The translations under genes and the position numbers were made by a program. From Methanofollis sp. W23 (lineage in GTDB: Archaea; Halobacteriota; Methanomicrobia; Methanomicrobiales; Methanofollaceae), in NCBI RefSeq assembly GCF_017875325.1, contig NZ_JAGGMN010000001.1, forward strand, positions 248,001 to 312,000: 64,000 nucleotides of DNA, read 5' to 3'. Under the pieces are notes generated by a model. The model was not told the origin of the DNA. It ran no database searches and was given only the letters and a program-made list of their open reading frames with translations. Positions 27,540 to 36,516 of the stretch are shown here, in pieces. The first letter of the stretch is position 1. Each line of letters opens with the position of its first letter.

Positions 27540-28229
27540 TTACTGGACGGCCTTCACCGTCGCCTTCAGGGTGTCGGCACCCTTCTCGTAGACGGCGTTG
27601 CCGATGACGATGGTGTCGGCGTACTGCGCCATCTCCGCGGCCCGCTCGCCCGAGTTGATCCCGCCGCCATAATAGAGGACGGCGTCCTCGACCGTCTCTG
27701 AGACCGCCTGCACGACCGCCGGGTCGCCGTAGGTGCCCGAGTACTCGATGTAGACGATCGGGAAACGGAAATAGTGCTCCGCGCACCTGGCATAGGCCGC
27801 CACCTCCTCTGGAGAGAGGTCGCAGGCTGCCCTTGTCACCCGCCCGACGGCCGAGGCCGGGTTGAGGACGATATAGGCCTCAGGCACGACCCGGTCCCAG
27901 GGGATCGCCGGGTCCTTGAGGGCCCACTGCTGGTGTTTGCCGACGACCCACCTGGCGTCCGGGGTATTGAGGACGCTCGGGACAAAGAGCATATCGACCC
28001 CGTCGAAGACGGCGCCTTCGGGGTCTGCGGGCTCGACGATGAGGGGGATGCCGTAGCCCTGCACCTGCTCGCGGAGTTCGGCGAGGTTCTCGCGGGTCAC
28101 GTTGAGGGTGCCTGAGAGGAGGATGGCGTCGGTCCCTGAGGTCGCCACCTCGTCGACGACCGCCTGGTCGAGGTGTTTGTCGGGATCGAGTTTGGTTACG
28201 TGTCTCCAGTGTTTCCAGTCCATATGCAT
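27540..28229 (-). CDS. Geranylgeranylglyceryl phosphate synthase
   Basis: This roughly 229-residue TIM-barrel prenyltransferase forms the first ether bond of archaeal membrane lipids by joining sn-glycerol-1-phosphate to geranylgeranyl diphosphate. The hallmarks are HVTKLDPDK at the N-terminus, YIEYSGTYGDP, and the phosphate-binding YYGGGINSGERA near the C-terminus. The short N-terminus and this spacing fit group I enzymes. Three starts are possible (GTG 28238, ATG 28229, ATG 28223). It lies a few nucleotides after the topA stop. It is an archaeal signature gene. Confidence 0.92.
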   Translation of the reverse strand: MHMDWKHWRHVTKLDPDKHLDQAVVDEVATSGTDAILLSGTLNVTRENLAELREQVQGYGIPLIVEPADPEGAVFDGVDMLFVPSVLNTPDARWVVGKHQQWALKDPAIPWDRVVPEAYIVLNPASAVGRVTRAACDLSPEEVAAYARCAEHYFRFPIVYIEYSGTYGDPAVVQAVSETVEDAVLYYGGGINSGERAAEMAQYADTIVIGNAVYEKGADTLKATVKAVQ

Positions 28230-28241
28230 GCGGTTCACGTC

Positions 28242-31061
28242 TTACTTCTTTGTTTTGCGTTCTCTCGATATAGATGCCACGTAGTCTCTGATCTTCTCGA
28301 GGGCGATCCCTGACTTTTTGGCGACCTCTTCCGGGTCGGCGGCGGCGAGGGCGGCGGCGTCGGTGACCCCGGCAAGGTAGAGTTTCTCGATCGTCGCCTC
28401 GCCGATGCCCGGCACCTGGAGGAGTTCTTTCTTCCCGTTTTCAAGTTTTTTCTGGGTGATCTTCTCAGGGGGTGCCTGGCCGACCGCGTCGCAGGCGGCC
28501 CGGGCATGCTTCCAGACGGTCTCCACCCGCACCCCGCTGACCGCGCTGATATAGGCCGGGTGGAAAGTGGCGAAGTCCTCCGGGCCGGTGATCCCGGCGG
28601 CGACGTATTTCTTGACGCTGACCGCCGGAAGACCGGCCTCTTTCAGCCGTCGCGTGCTCCTGACCGCCCGTGCCGTGCTGAGGAGGTGGTCAGTCTCCTC
28701 GTCGGAGAGTCCGGCCTTCTTCAGGAGGGCGGGGTCGGCCGATCCGAGGGCATGGATGTCGTCGATGCCGGCCTCGATCAACTGCCTGGTGATCTTTGCA
28801 TGGCTCCGCCGGCGGCGCGGCGGGACTTCGGCACGGATGAACTTCTTCATCTCTGAACGTCGGCGGAGGAGGTCGAGGACGTCGTTTGCCTCGGCGACCA
28901 GGGTCTCTGCGGTGTCGGTCCTGATCCCGAGCCGTCCTGCCAGGTCGTCTGCGGCCATCCTGGCGATCTCGGGCACGGTGTAAATGTGCTGGGCCTGGAG
29001 GCCGGCAAGGAGGTCGGGGGTCATTGAGGGCATCAGGCGCAGCGTCTTTTCGTTGGACTCGATATGGGAGCAGAGCGGGCACCCGATGTCCCAGGGGCGT
29101 GCGCCTTTTCGGATCAGCCTGACATGGCTGAGGCCGTGTTGGTCGCAGACCTTCTCGACTCTGATGGCCTTGCCCCACATGACGCCTGGGAGGCTGATGT
29201 TGAAGGTGCACTCGGGGTAGCCCGAACACCCGATGAACTGCGAGGCTCCATGGGCCTGGCGGAGCTGGAGGTCTCTGCCGCAGACCGGACATGGGCCGAT
29301 GGTCCGCTCTGCAACGGTGCGGCCGATGATCTCTTCACCGATCTGCTCTTCGTGCGCTTCGAGATCGTCGAAGACCGAACTGAGCATCTTCCTGGACTCG
29401 TTGACCACATCTTCCCGGCTCTTTTTGCGCTCCTTGATCAGCTGCATGTGCGTCTCGAGCGTCCTGGTCATGTCGGGCCTGGTGATGGTGTCGGCATGGG
29501 CCTCCAGCGACTCGATCACCGCCTTGCCCACGAGGGTGGGGCGCAATGGCCCGTCCTGGACGTAGCGGCGGGAGATGAGTTTCTGGATCACCTCGTGGCG
29601 GGTACTCTTGGTGCCGAGCCCGAGTTCCTCCATGCTCTGGATGAGCCGGCTCTGGGTGTAGCGTGGGGGAGGCTGGGTCTCTTTCTCTTCGAGGTCGATC
29701 GAGAGGATGGGAAGACGTTCGCCGACCGTGCAGGCCGGGATGAACCGTTCGGTCGCCTTGCTGTATGGGTAGACCCGCCGCCATCCTTCCTCTTTCAGCC
29801 GTCCGCCGGTGACGGTGTAGGGTTCGCCGCTGGCGTCGAAGTTCACCTTCGTGGTGGTCCATTCGGCGTCCGGAGAGAGGGTGGCAAGGAACCGTCGTAC
29901 CACGAGCTCATAGAGTTTCCACCGTTCTTCTCCGAGTTGATCTCTTGTCGCCGCGCCGGTCGGGTGGATAGGTGGGTGGTCGGTGCTCGACTTCTTGCCC
30001 CTCGTCGGGATCGGGCGCCGGTGCTGCTTTACCCATCTTGTCTCATTGGCGAAGGGCGTTTTGGCGAGCATCCCGAGCACCTCGTCGAGATCGAGGGTCT
30101 TGGGGTAGACGGTGTTGTCGGTCCTCGGGTACGAGATGAACCCGTTCATGTACAGGTCCTCGGCGGTCCGCATCGCCTTTGATGCGGAGATCCCGATCCT
30201 GCCGGCGGCGACCAGGAGGGCGGTCGTGTCGAAGGGCGTCGGGGCCCGGTCGTGTTTGACCCCCTCTTTCACCTCGGTGACGGTGAGCGGTTCTTTTGTC
30301 TGTTCTTTTGCCCTGAACGCCTCGGTGCGGTCGGTGAACCGCCCGGTGGTGTGACGGAGTTCGAGGGGGGTGGCGTCCTTCTCGGTCTGGAGGGTGAGCA
30401 TCCAGTAGGGCTCAGGGACAAAGGCGTCGATCTCTCGTTCGCGGTCGACGATCATCGCGAGCGTCGGGCTCTGGACCCGGCCGACCGAGAGGATATTGGC
30501 CCCTCCTCGCCTGGCGGCGATGGAGATGAACCTGGTGAGGGAGGCCCCCCAGACCAGGTCGATGATCTGGCGCGACTCGCCGGCCGCGGCCAGGGCGAAG
30601 TCGAGTTCGGTTGGGGCGGCAAAGGCCCGCCTGATCTCCTGCGGGGTGATGGCCGAGAACCTGGCCCTGAAGATCGGCACTTTCGGGTTGACCGCCTGCA
30701 CCAGTTCCAGGGCTTCCTTGCCGATCAGTTCTCCCTCGGTATCGAAGTCGGTGGCGATGATGACCTGGTCGGCCTTCTTCGCCAGTTTCTGGAGGAGGGC
30801 GACGATCTTCTTCTCGGTCGGGCGTTTGACGGTGCCGGCGTCGATGAGGCTCCTTGGGGGGCGCTCTTTCGAACGCCAGTTCGCATACCCTGGTTCAAAG
30901 TCGACCTCGACGACGTGCCCTTTCAGCCCGACGACGGTGGTGTTGCCAAAGGAGTAGGTGTCCACTCCTCCCTGTTTCTTGGTGGTGACCTTCTGGTCTT
31001 CTGCCAGGATGGCCGCGACCCGCCGCGCCGAGATGTTCTTCTCTGCGACAATGAGGCGCAC
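28242..31061 (-). CDS. topA: DNA topoisomerase I (type IA) with long C-terminal extension
   Basis: The 939-residue type IA topoisomerase relaxes negative supercoils. A TOPRIM domain opens the protein (MRLIVAEKN; ATDFDTEGELIG). The catalytic Tyr311 lies in GFISYPRTDNTVYP. A C-terminal zinc finger CPVCGRDL...CSGYPEC is visible near residue 600, with a second Cys set (CDQHG...GCPLC). The last 250 or so residues hold several helix-hairpin-helix-like repeats (for example PGIGEATIEKLYLAG), so the protein is longer than a minimal topA. The GTG start lies 3 nt after the gatB stop, which supports co-transcription. Confidence 0.93.
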   Translation of the reverse strand: MRLIVAEKNISARRVAAILAEDQKVTTKKQGGVDTYSFGNTTVVGLKGHVVEVDFEPGYANWRSKERPPRSLIDAGTVKRPTEKKIVALLQKLAKKADQVIIATDFDTEGELIGKEALELVQAVNPKVPIFRARFSAITPQEIRRAFAAPTELDFALAAAGESRQIIDLVWGASLTRFISIAARRGGANILSVGRVQSPTLAMIVDREREIDAFVPEPYWMLTLQTEKDATPLELRHTTGRFTDRTEAFRAKEQTKEPLTVTEVKEGVKHDRAPTPFDTTALLVAAGRIGISASKAMRTAEDLYMNGFISYPRTDNTVYPKTLDLDEVLGMLAKTPFANETRWVKQHRRPIPTRGKKSSTDHPPIHPTGAATRDQLGEERWKLYELVVRRFLATLSPDAEWTTTKVNFDASGEPYTVTGGRLKEEGWRRVYPYSKATERFIPACTVGERLPILSIDLEEKETQPPPRYTQSRLIQSMEELGLGTKSTRHEVIQKLISRRYVQDGPLRPTLVGKAVIESLEAHADTITRPDMTRTLETHMQLIKERKKSREDVVNESRKMLSSVFDDLEAHEEQIGEEIIGRTVAERTIGPCPVCGRDLQLRQAHGASQFIGCSGYPECTFNISLPGVMWGKAIRVEKVCDQHGLSHVRLIRKGARPWDIGCPLCSHIESNEKTLRLMPSMTPDLLAGLQAQHIYTVPEIARMAADDLAGRLGIRTDTAETLVAEANDVLDLLRRRSEMKKFIRAEVPPRRRRSHAKITRQLIEAGIDDIHALGSADPALLKKAGLSDEETDHLLSTARAVRSTRRLKEAGLPAVSVKKYVAAGITGPEDFATFHPAYISAVSGVRVETVWKHARAACDAVGQAPPEKITQKKLENGKKELLQVPGIGEATIEKLYLAGVTDAAALAAADPEEVAKKSGIALEKIRDYVASISRERKTKK

Positions 31062-31064
31062 GGC

Positions 31065-32507
31065 CTACTTCCCCTCCTCGGTGGAGATGCGGGCCGCGAT
31101 CATCGGCGTGATCTCTCTGGGGTCGGCCTTGCCCCTGGTCTTTTTCATCACCTGCCCGAGCAGGAAGTTGAGGGCGGTGGTCTTTCCGGCCTGGTAGTCA
31201 GCGACCGCCTGTTCGTTCTCGGCGATCACTTCGTCGACGACGGCGGCGAAGGCTGAGGCGTCGCCTTTGCCCAGGTTCTGTTCCCTGACATACTCAGAGG
31301 GCATCTTCGGGCTCCGTGCTTCGAGGACGGCGTCGAGGAGTTTTCTGAGGACGTCGACGGCGACCCGGTCGGTGACTTCTTCTGCGCCAGCGAGGTTGAC
31401 GAGGTCGGCGAAGTGGTCGAGGGGCACCTTCGTGACCGACATGTCCCGGTAATTCAGTTCGCCAAGCAGGGTGTCGGCGGTCCAGGTGGCGGCGAGCACC
31501 GGGTCGGCCTTTGCGGCCAGCCCTTCGTAGAACTCGGCAAGACGGAGGTCGCCGGTGAGGGTCTTTGCGTGGTTGAGGGAGAGGGCGTACTGGTGCATGA
31601 ACCGGTCGCGCCTGGCGTCAGGGAGTTCAGGGAGAGAGATCTCTGCGACCCAGTCCCGCACCCGCAGCGGGCGGAGGTCGGGTTCAGGGAAGTAGCGGTA
31701 GTCGGTCTCGGTCTCCTTGGTCCTGGCCGAGGTGGTGATCCCGCGGCCTTCATGGAAGTGGCGGGTCTCGCGCTCGACGCGGGCGCCGCGGCGGATGAGG
31801 CTCTTCTGTCTGGTGATCTCGAAGGTGAGCGCCTTCTCTACGCCCTTGTACGAGGTGATGTTCTTGACCTCGACCCGCTCAGAGCCTTTGATGGAAATGT
31901 TGGCGTCCACACGCAGGGCACCTTCGCGCTCGCCGTCGAAGACGCCGAGGTACTCCAGGGTGGCCCTGAGTTTGGTGAGGAACCGGCGCGCTTCCTTCGG
32001 CGACCTGAGGTCAGGTTCGGTGACGATCTCGATGAGCGGGATCCCGCTCCGGTTGTAGTCGACCAGGGTGTACCTCGCACGCCCTGCCCCGCCCATGTGC
32101 ACGAGTTTGCCAGGGTCCTCTTCGAGGTGGATCCTGGTGATCCGCACTTTCTTCTCCTTGCCTGCGTCGTCCTCCATCTCGAGGATGCCCCGCTCGGCGA
32201 GGGGGCGGTCGTACATTGTGATCTGGTAGCCCTTCGGGAGGTCGGGGTAGAAGTAGTTCTTCCTGGCAAACTCCGACTCTTCGAGGACTTCGAGGTTGAG
32301 GGCCTTGGCGACCCTGAGGGCATACTCGATGGCCTTTTTGTTGACCATCGGCATTGCCCCTGGCAGCCCGAGGCAGACCGGGCAGACGTGGGTGTTCGGG
32401 CCGTCCTCTTTGTAGTCGGTCGAGCACCCGCAGAAGAGTTTGGTCTGCGTGTTCAACTGGCAGTGGATCTCGAGCCCGATGATGACGTCGGTGTGCTGCG
32501 TGCTCAT
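31065..32507 (-). CDS. gatB: Asp-tRNA(Asn)/Glu-tRNA(Gln) amidotransferase subunit B
   Basis: The 480-residue GatB is the tRNA-binding and kinase subunit of the GatCAB amidotransferase. The start IGLEIHCQLNTQTKLFCGC and the motif SGIPLIEIVTEPDL are diagnostic. A C-terminal GatB/Yqey tail domain (about 330-480) ends the protein. The enzyme converts Asp-tRNA(Asn) to Asn-tRNA(Asn); archaea use GatDE for Gln. The start overlaps the gatA stop by 4 nt (ATGA), indicating coupling. Confidence 0.96.
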   Translation of the reverse strand: MSTQHTDVIIGLEIHCQLNTQTKLFCGCSTDYKEDGPNTHVCPVCLGLPGAMPMVNKKAIEYALRVAKALNLEVLEESEFARKNYFYPDLPKGYQITMYDRPLAERGILEMEDDAGKEKKVRITRIHLEEDPGKLVHMGGAGRARYTLVDYNRSGIPLIEIVTEPDLRSPKEARRFLTKLRATLEYLGVFDGEREGALRVDANISIKGSERVEVKNITSYKGVEKALTFEITRQKSLIRRGARVERETRHFHEGRGITTSARTKETETDYRYFPEPDLRPLRVRDWVAEISLPELPDARRDRFMHQYALSLNHAKTLTGDLRLAEFYEGLAAKADPVLAATWTADTLLGELNYRDMSVTKVPLDHFADLVNLAGAEEVTDRVAVDVLRKLLDAVLEARSPKMPSEYVREQNLGKGDASAFAAVVDEVIAENEQAVADYQAGKTTALNFLLGQVMKKTRGKADPREITPMIAARISTEEGK

Positions 32508-33802
32508 GCCTGCACCTCCTCGAAGGCGGCGGCGGCATCGATGATCCGCTCCTCCTCGAAGTGTGGTCCGATGAGTTGCAGCCCGACCGGAAGGCCGTCG
32601 ACGGTGCCGCAGGGGACCGAGATCGCCGGTACGCCGGCGAGGTTGGCCGGGACGGTGAGGATGTCGGCGAGATACATCGAGAGAGGGTCACTCTTCTCGC
32701 CGAGTTTGAAGGCGGTCGTCGGCATGGTCGGGCCGGCGACGACGTCGACGTCGGCGAAGAGGCGGGCGAAGTCGTCTCTTACGTTCTTCCTGGCTGCCTG
32801 GGCCTTGCCGTAGTATTTGCCGTAGTATCCGGCAGAGAGGGCGAAGGTTCCGAGCATGATCCGGCGGCGGACCTCGGCGCCGAAGCCTTCTTTGCGGTGG
32901 TCCTGGTAGGCGTCGTGCCAGGAGCGGATGGTATCCACACCAGGGCCGTACCTGACGCCGTCGAAGCGGGCCAGGTTCGAGGAGGCCTCGCAGGTGCAGG
33001 TGACGTAGTACGCGGCAAGGGCATGTTGCATGCTCGGCATCGTGCACTCGACGACCTCGGCGCCGAGTTCGGTGAACCTCTCGATGGCCGCTCGCACCTG
33101 TGCGGCGACGGCCGGGTCGACGCCTTTGCCGAAGAACTCGGCCGGCACGCCGATCCGCAGCTCCTTCACCTCAGTGGTGGGGGTGTGGTCGTACGGGCGG
33201 TCGAGGGAGGTGGCGTCGCGGGGGTCGTGGCCGGCGATGGCCGAGAAGAGTCGTGAAACGTCTCCGACGGTCCGCCCCATCGGTCCGACGCCTTCAAGCG
33301 AGTTGGCATAGGCGATGAGCCCGTACCTGGAGGTCCGGCCGTAGGTGGGTTTGAGCCCGACGATCCCACAGAAGGCGGCCGGGCACCGGATCGACCCGCC
33401 GGTGTCGGTGCCGAGGGCCATGTCGACGAGGCCGCCGGCGATGGCCGCGGCGCTCCCGCCCGACGACCCGCCAGGCACCCTGCTCTCGTCGACCGGGTTG
33501 GTGGTCGGACCATAGGCGCTCGACTCGGTCGTGGTCCCCATCCCGAACTCGTCCATGTTGGTCTTGCCGACGATGGCGGCCCCGGCCTCCTTGAGGAGGG
33601 TGACGACGTGGGCGTCGTACGGGGGGATGTAGCCCTTGAGGATCGCCGAACCGCAGGTGGTCTGTGTCCCGGCGGTGGAGATGTTGTCTTTGACGGCGAC
33701 CCTGACCCCGGCAAGGGGTCCGTCGTCCTGGTGGTCTGCCTTCTGACAGACGGTGACGAAGGCGTTCCAGCGGTCTTCGGCGTCGAAGGTGACGACTCCC
33801 AT
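32504..33802 (-). CDS. gatA: Asp-tRNA(Asn)/Glu-tRNA(Gln) amidotransferase subunit A
   Basis: The 432-residue amidase-signature enzyme releases ammonia from glutamine or asparagine for tRNA amidation. The Ser-cisSer-Lys triad can be placed: Lys in VAVKDNIST, and the serines in VPGGSSGGSAAA and the later DTGGSIRCPA. It is slightly shorter than bacterial GatA (about 485), as in many archaea. It is preceded by gatC without a gap and overlaps gatB by 4 nt. Confidence 0.96.
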   Translation of the reverse strand: MGVVTFDAEDRWNAFVTVCQKADHQDDGPLAGVRVAVKDNISTAGTQTTCGSAILKGYIPPYDAHVVTLLKEAGAAIVGKTNMDEFGMGTTTESSAYGPTTNPVDESRVPGGSSGGSAAAIAGGLVDMALGTDTGGSIRCPAAFCGIVGLKPTYGRTSRYGLIAYANSLEGVGPMGRTVGDVSRLFSAIAGHDPRDATSLDRPYDHTPTTEVKELRIGVPAEFFGKGVDPAVAAQVRAAIERFTELGAEVVECTMPSMQHALAAYYVTCTCEASSNLARFDGVRYGPGVDTIRSWHDAYQDHRKEGFGAEVRRRIMLGTFALSAGYYGKYYGKAQAARKNVRDDFARLFADVDVVAGPTMPTTAFKLGEKSDPLSMYLADILTVPANLAGVPAISVPCGTVDGLPVGLQLIGPHFEEERIIDAAAAFEEVQA

Positions 33803-34075
33803 TTAGAGCACCACCCGTGGGGCCTTGATGTACCCGTCTTCCGACTCCCCGGCGCTCTTCAGGGCGTCGTCGAGGGGGAGAGAGGCGACGACCTCGTCCT
33901 CCCTGAAGACGTTGGTCGTCCCTGCCTCAGGTCTTTCACCGACCTCCACCTGGTCGAGGAGGTCGAAATATTCCAGGATCGCGTTGAACTGTCCGGTAAA
34001 CTCGGAGAGTTCTTCTTTCGAGATCCCGATATCTGCGAGTATTGCGATATGTGCTACCTCTGTTTCAGAAACCAT
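33803..34075 (-). CDS. gatC: Asp-tRNA(Asn)/Glu-tRNA(Gln) amidotransferase subunit C
   Basis: The 90-residue GatC wraps around GatA and GatB and stabilises the complex. The N-terminal VSETEVAHIAILADIGISKEEL helix pair and the C-terminal YIKAPRVV tail are typical. The ATG at 34075 gives the expected length; an upstream in-frame extension to 34177 would cross the promoter. It is the first gene of the eight-gene co-directional run. Confidence 0.93.
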   Translation of the reverse strand: MVSETEVAHIAILADIGISKEELSEFTGQFNAILEYFDLLDQVEVGERPEAGTTNVFREDEVVASLPLDDALKSAGESEDGYIKAPRVVL

Positions 34076-34115
34076 GCATGTCCCTACCCATGTCAGATAA
34101 GTACCCTTGTACCGA

Positions 34116-34125
34116 CTTTTTATAA
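34116..34125 (-). promoter_or_regulatory. TATA box of the gatCAB operon
   Basis: On the minus strand the sequence TTATAAAAAG lies 41-50 bp before the gatC ATG, so transcription would begin about 20 nt upstream of the start codon. No other strong promoter was noticed in the run down to thrS. Confidence 0.6.
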
Positions 34126-34776
34126 CCATTATGATACGGCCAGCAGCCGGATTTATTTTTTGTACTGGGGAAAACAAATACGTTCAAGCCGATATTTCCC
34201 TTTTACTCTGAAGGTTGAATCTCACATGGTAATAAAAGTGCCCGCTATGCGAATGGTAGGTGCGGTGCCGCATGCACTCATGGAAATGAATGGATTTGAT
34301 GAGTTTGTTTGAATCTCTGGGACTGATTTATCTTCGGAGGAGGGACTGTCATCTGGTCGCCCCCGCGCAAGGGAGACCTGAGACCGGCACCTGGCCTTGT
34401 CGCTCCTGTCTTCATCATTGTGTCGTGGGGGTGAATCTCTCCAGGCGTGAGGGAACGAACGACTGAGATCCTGATGGGGGCATCTCGTGATACGACTGTG
34501 TAGAAACCCTCTGGACAACCATCTCTCCGGGGGGCTTGCTGCGCCACGATAGGTCGAGGACGGTAGCGTCCCTCTCATTGGTCGTTGATTTTGTCTTCCC
34601 GACCCCATCGTGGTCCCCGGGGTGCGGGCGGCACTCGCCCCCGGCGCGAGAGATGGGGGAAGGCAATTGAGTTACGGTCACACCAAGAGTTTCTGAGGGT
34701 TTCTACAGGGCCGTTTTGGGATATCTCCACAACCTGGATATCGAGTCCGCAGGGCCTCTTGGAAACCCTGTTCTGT
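34126..34776. other. Gene-free stretch containing a TGTAGAAA element
   Basis: No gene is supported. The 3' part is occupied by the 209-bp inverted-repeat element at 34499-34707. The part from 34180 to 34498 shows no recognisable feature. Confidence 0.55.
34499..34707. mobile_element. MITE-like element with 13-bp terminal inverted repeats (copy 1)
   Basis: TGTAGAAACCCTC at the left end is the exact reverse complement of GAGGGTTTCTACA at the right end. The 209-bp interior contains GGTCGAGGACGG, a CTTCCCGACCCCATCGTGG block and the GC-rich CGGCACTCGCCCCCGGCG hairpin. No open reading frame of note is present. Related copies lie at 35923, 46469 and 54733. Confidence 0.72.
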
Positions 34777-35799
34777 TCAGCGTTCCTCTCCACCCAGCAT
34801 TTTCAGGTAGTCACCGACCCGGCGGTGGCCGTTGCGGCGGGCAAGTTTCTGGATCGTCTTCCAGATCCCGCTGCCGTACTGCATCGCCTTCTTCTCTGCC
34901 ATGGCGAATTCTCTAGGGATATGCTCTGCCGCGATCGTTCTCAGGGGCAACTTGCGCACCTCTCCCTTGATGAGGGAGGAGACAGGGAGGGCGCGGGCCG
35001 CCGCCACCACGCGCAGGTCGAGGTACGGGGGCGAGAATGCAGTACCATAAGAGGAGGCCACCGCCCGGTCCCTGGCCACCTGGCGGGGGAGGTCGAGGCG
35101 GTCGTGTTCGAGTGCGGCGGCGAGGTCAGGGCTTTCAAGGTAGCGGGCATACCCGCCGAAGAGTTCGTCGGCGCCCTGGCCGGTGAGCACCCGGGGGTAC
35201 CCCTGGTCCCGCGCCCACCTCGCGACGAAGACCTCGGTCGCGGCGATGGAGGCGTCGACCGGGTTTGGGGCACCGAGGAGACCGACGGCCTCGCGGAGTG
35301 CCTCCTCGACCTCGGGCATGGTGACGGTCACGGCCTCGCACTCGATCCCGCAGGCACTGGCAAGCTCGAGGGCCAGGCGGTGGTCGTGAGAGTCTTCAAG
35401 CCCGACGACGACGGCCGGTCTCTCTGCAAGGGCGGCGACGAGTGCGGAGTCCACCCCGCCGGAGAGGGCGACGGCGGTCCTGTCGGTCGCCCTGAGTTCG
35501 ACGGCGGTGAGGATCGCAGCCTCAAGGTTGCCGGGGGGGTGGACCTGATCGACGGTACCGACGACCTCGCCGCCGCAGGTGAGCGTGCCGGCCGGTGCGG
35601 GGCCGTCCCTGATCCCGAAGTGGTCCCGCGCCGCCCACTCCCCGTACCTCAGGAAAAACTCCCCGCCAAAGCAGGTGGGTGCGAAGGGGTCGGCTCCGAC
35701 GGCCGCCCGCACCTCATCTTCAGAGAGGCGGTGCCCGTCCCTCTCCACCCACCCGTCGAGGGAAAACCCGTTCCTGCCATCCGCTCCTCTGCGACTCAT
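34777..35799 (-). CDS. Asparagine synthase-like PP-loop protein lacking the glutaminase domain
   Basis: The 340-residue protein has the asparagine synthase C-terminal domain with the ATP-pyrophosphatase loop ALSGGVDSALVAAL (about residues 120-133), GQGADELFGGYARY, and a C-terminal EKKAMQYGSGIWK segment. The N-terminal region is short (about 110 residues) and does not begin with the catalytic Cys of class II glutamine amidotransferases, so it would need free ammonia or another donor, or makes a different amide or adenylated product. The start at 35799 is the most compact choice with no clear Shine-Dalgarno sequence; the frame is open to 36249 through repeat DNA. Confidence 0.75.
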   Translation of the reverse strand: MSRRGADGRNGFSLDGWVERDGHRLSEDEVRAAVGADPFAPTCFGGEFFLRYGEWAARDHFGIRDGPAPAGTLTCGGEVVGTVDQVHPPGNLEAAILTAVELRATDRTAVALSGGVDSALVAALAERPAVVVGLEDSHDHRLALELASACGIECEAVTVTMPEVEEALREAVGLLGAPNPVDASIAATEVFVARWARDQGYPRVLTGQGADELFGGYARYLESPDLAAALEHDRLDLPRQVARDRAVASSYGTAFSPPYLDLRVVAAARALPVSSLIKGEVRKLPLRTIAAEHIPREFAMAEKKAMQYGSGIWKTIQKLARRNGHRRVGDYLKMLGGEER

Positions 35800-35922
35800 T
35801 GCCGCTACGGTTGGGCGCCGGCCGATAAGATACCCGCGGATGGGGACGGAGGTATGGAAGAGAGAATAAGACCTGGGTGCTCGTGATCGGGGGAGTGCCC
35901 CAGGAGTAGAACCGAACCGCGC

Positions 35923-36073
35923 TGTAGAAATCCTCTGGATATCTCTCTGTCGGGGGGCGTGCCGCCCCCCGAACCCCCCGCGACATGATGGGTCAAGGAC
36001 GGCACTCGCCCCCTGAAGAGGTGGGAAGGTAGATGACACACATCCCTCCACACAAAGGGAGAGGGTTCCCATG
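35923..36073. mobile_element. MITE-like element, shortened (copy 2)
   Basis: The left end TGTAGAAATCCTC is intact. The interior keeps the GGGGGGCGTGCCGCCCCCCG hairpin, shown as GGGGGGCGTGCC, and the GGTCAAGGACGGCACTCG block, but is shorter than the 209-bp copy. The right end is degenerate (GAGGGTTCCCATG) and runs into a CATGAAAATGATCC motif that also follows copy 4. Confidence 0.6.
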
Positions 36074-36516
36074 AAAATGATCCTGACGATGAACCCGGGA
36101 GGTCTGTATGATGATCTCTCCTCTCCGGGATACTCCATACCTGATATACGAACTACAGAAACGCTCTCAGAATGATCGGCCCCCCTCACGGAGAGAGGAG
36201 AGCCGGGGGCGGCACTGAGGCGGCGGGCACGGATCCACAATCCACACACCCTGGAGACCCACGATCATGTTCATCCCATATGCGGGAGCCTCAGGTTCAT
36301 GTTCGATTCTACAGGGCCGTTATTTTGGTTTTGTAGAAATTGTCATAGAACCAGGTTTTGGTATCAGTTATTGCCTGGAGCGCGACCGTGATAGGGGGGA
36401 TCAGTGGATATCGTTAGAAACGAGGGGTGGCGCATATTGGGTGGATAATCCTGGGGCGAGTATTGTGGATACTTGTTTTTATGTGCCGAAAAAATCGATA
36501 GCTTCATATTTGATAT
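36074..36516. other. Gene-free stretch with a CTTGAGCC-family repeat
   Basis: A repeat copy lies at about 36,266-36,314 (TTCATCCCATATGC then GGTTCATGTTCGATTCTAC). The final 100 bp is AT-rich and contains TATA-like boxes near 36,505-36,526 for the large downstream gene. Nothing else was recognised. Confidence 0.5.

Noticed and set aside
31413-32813. A 466-residue open frame antisense to gatB and gatA
   Set aside because: Shadow of essential genes.
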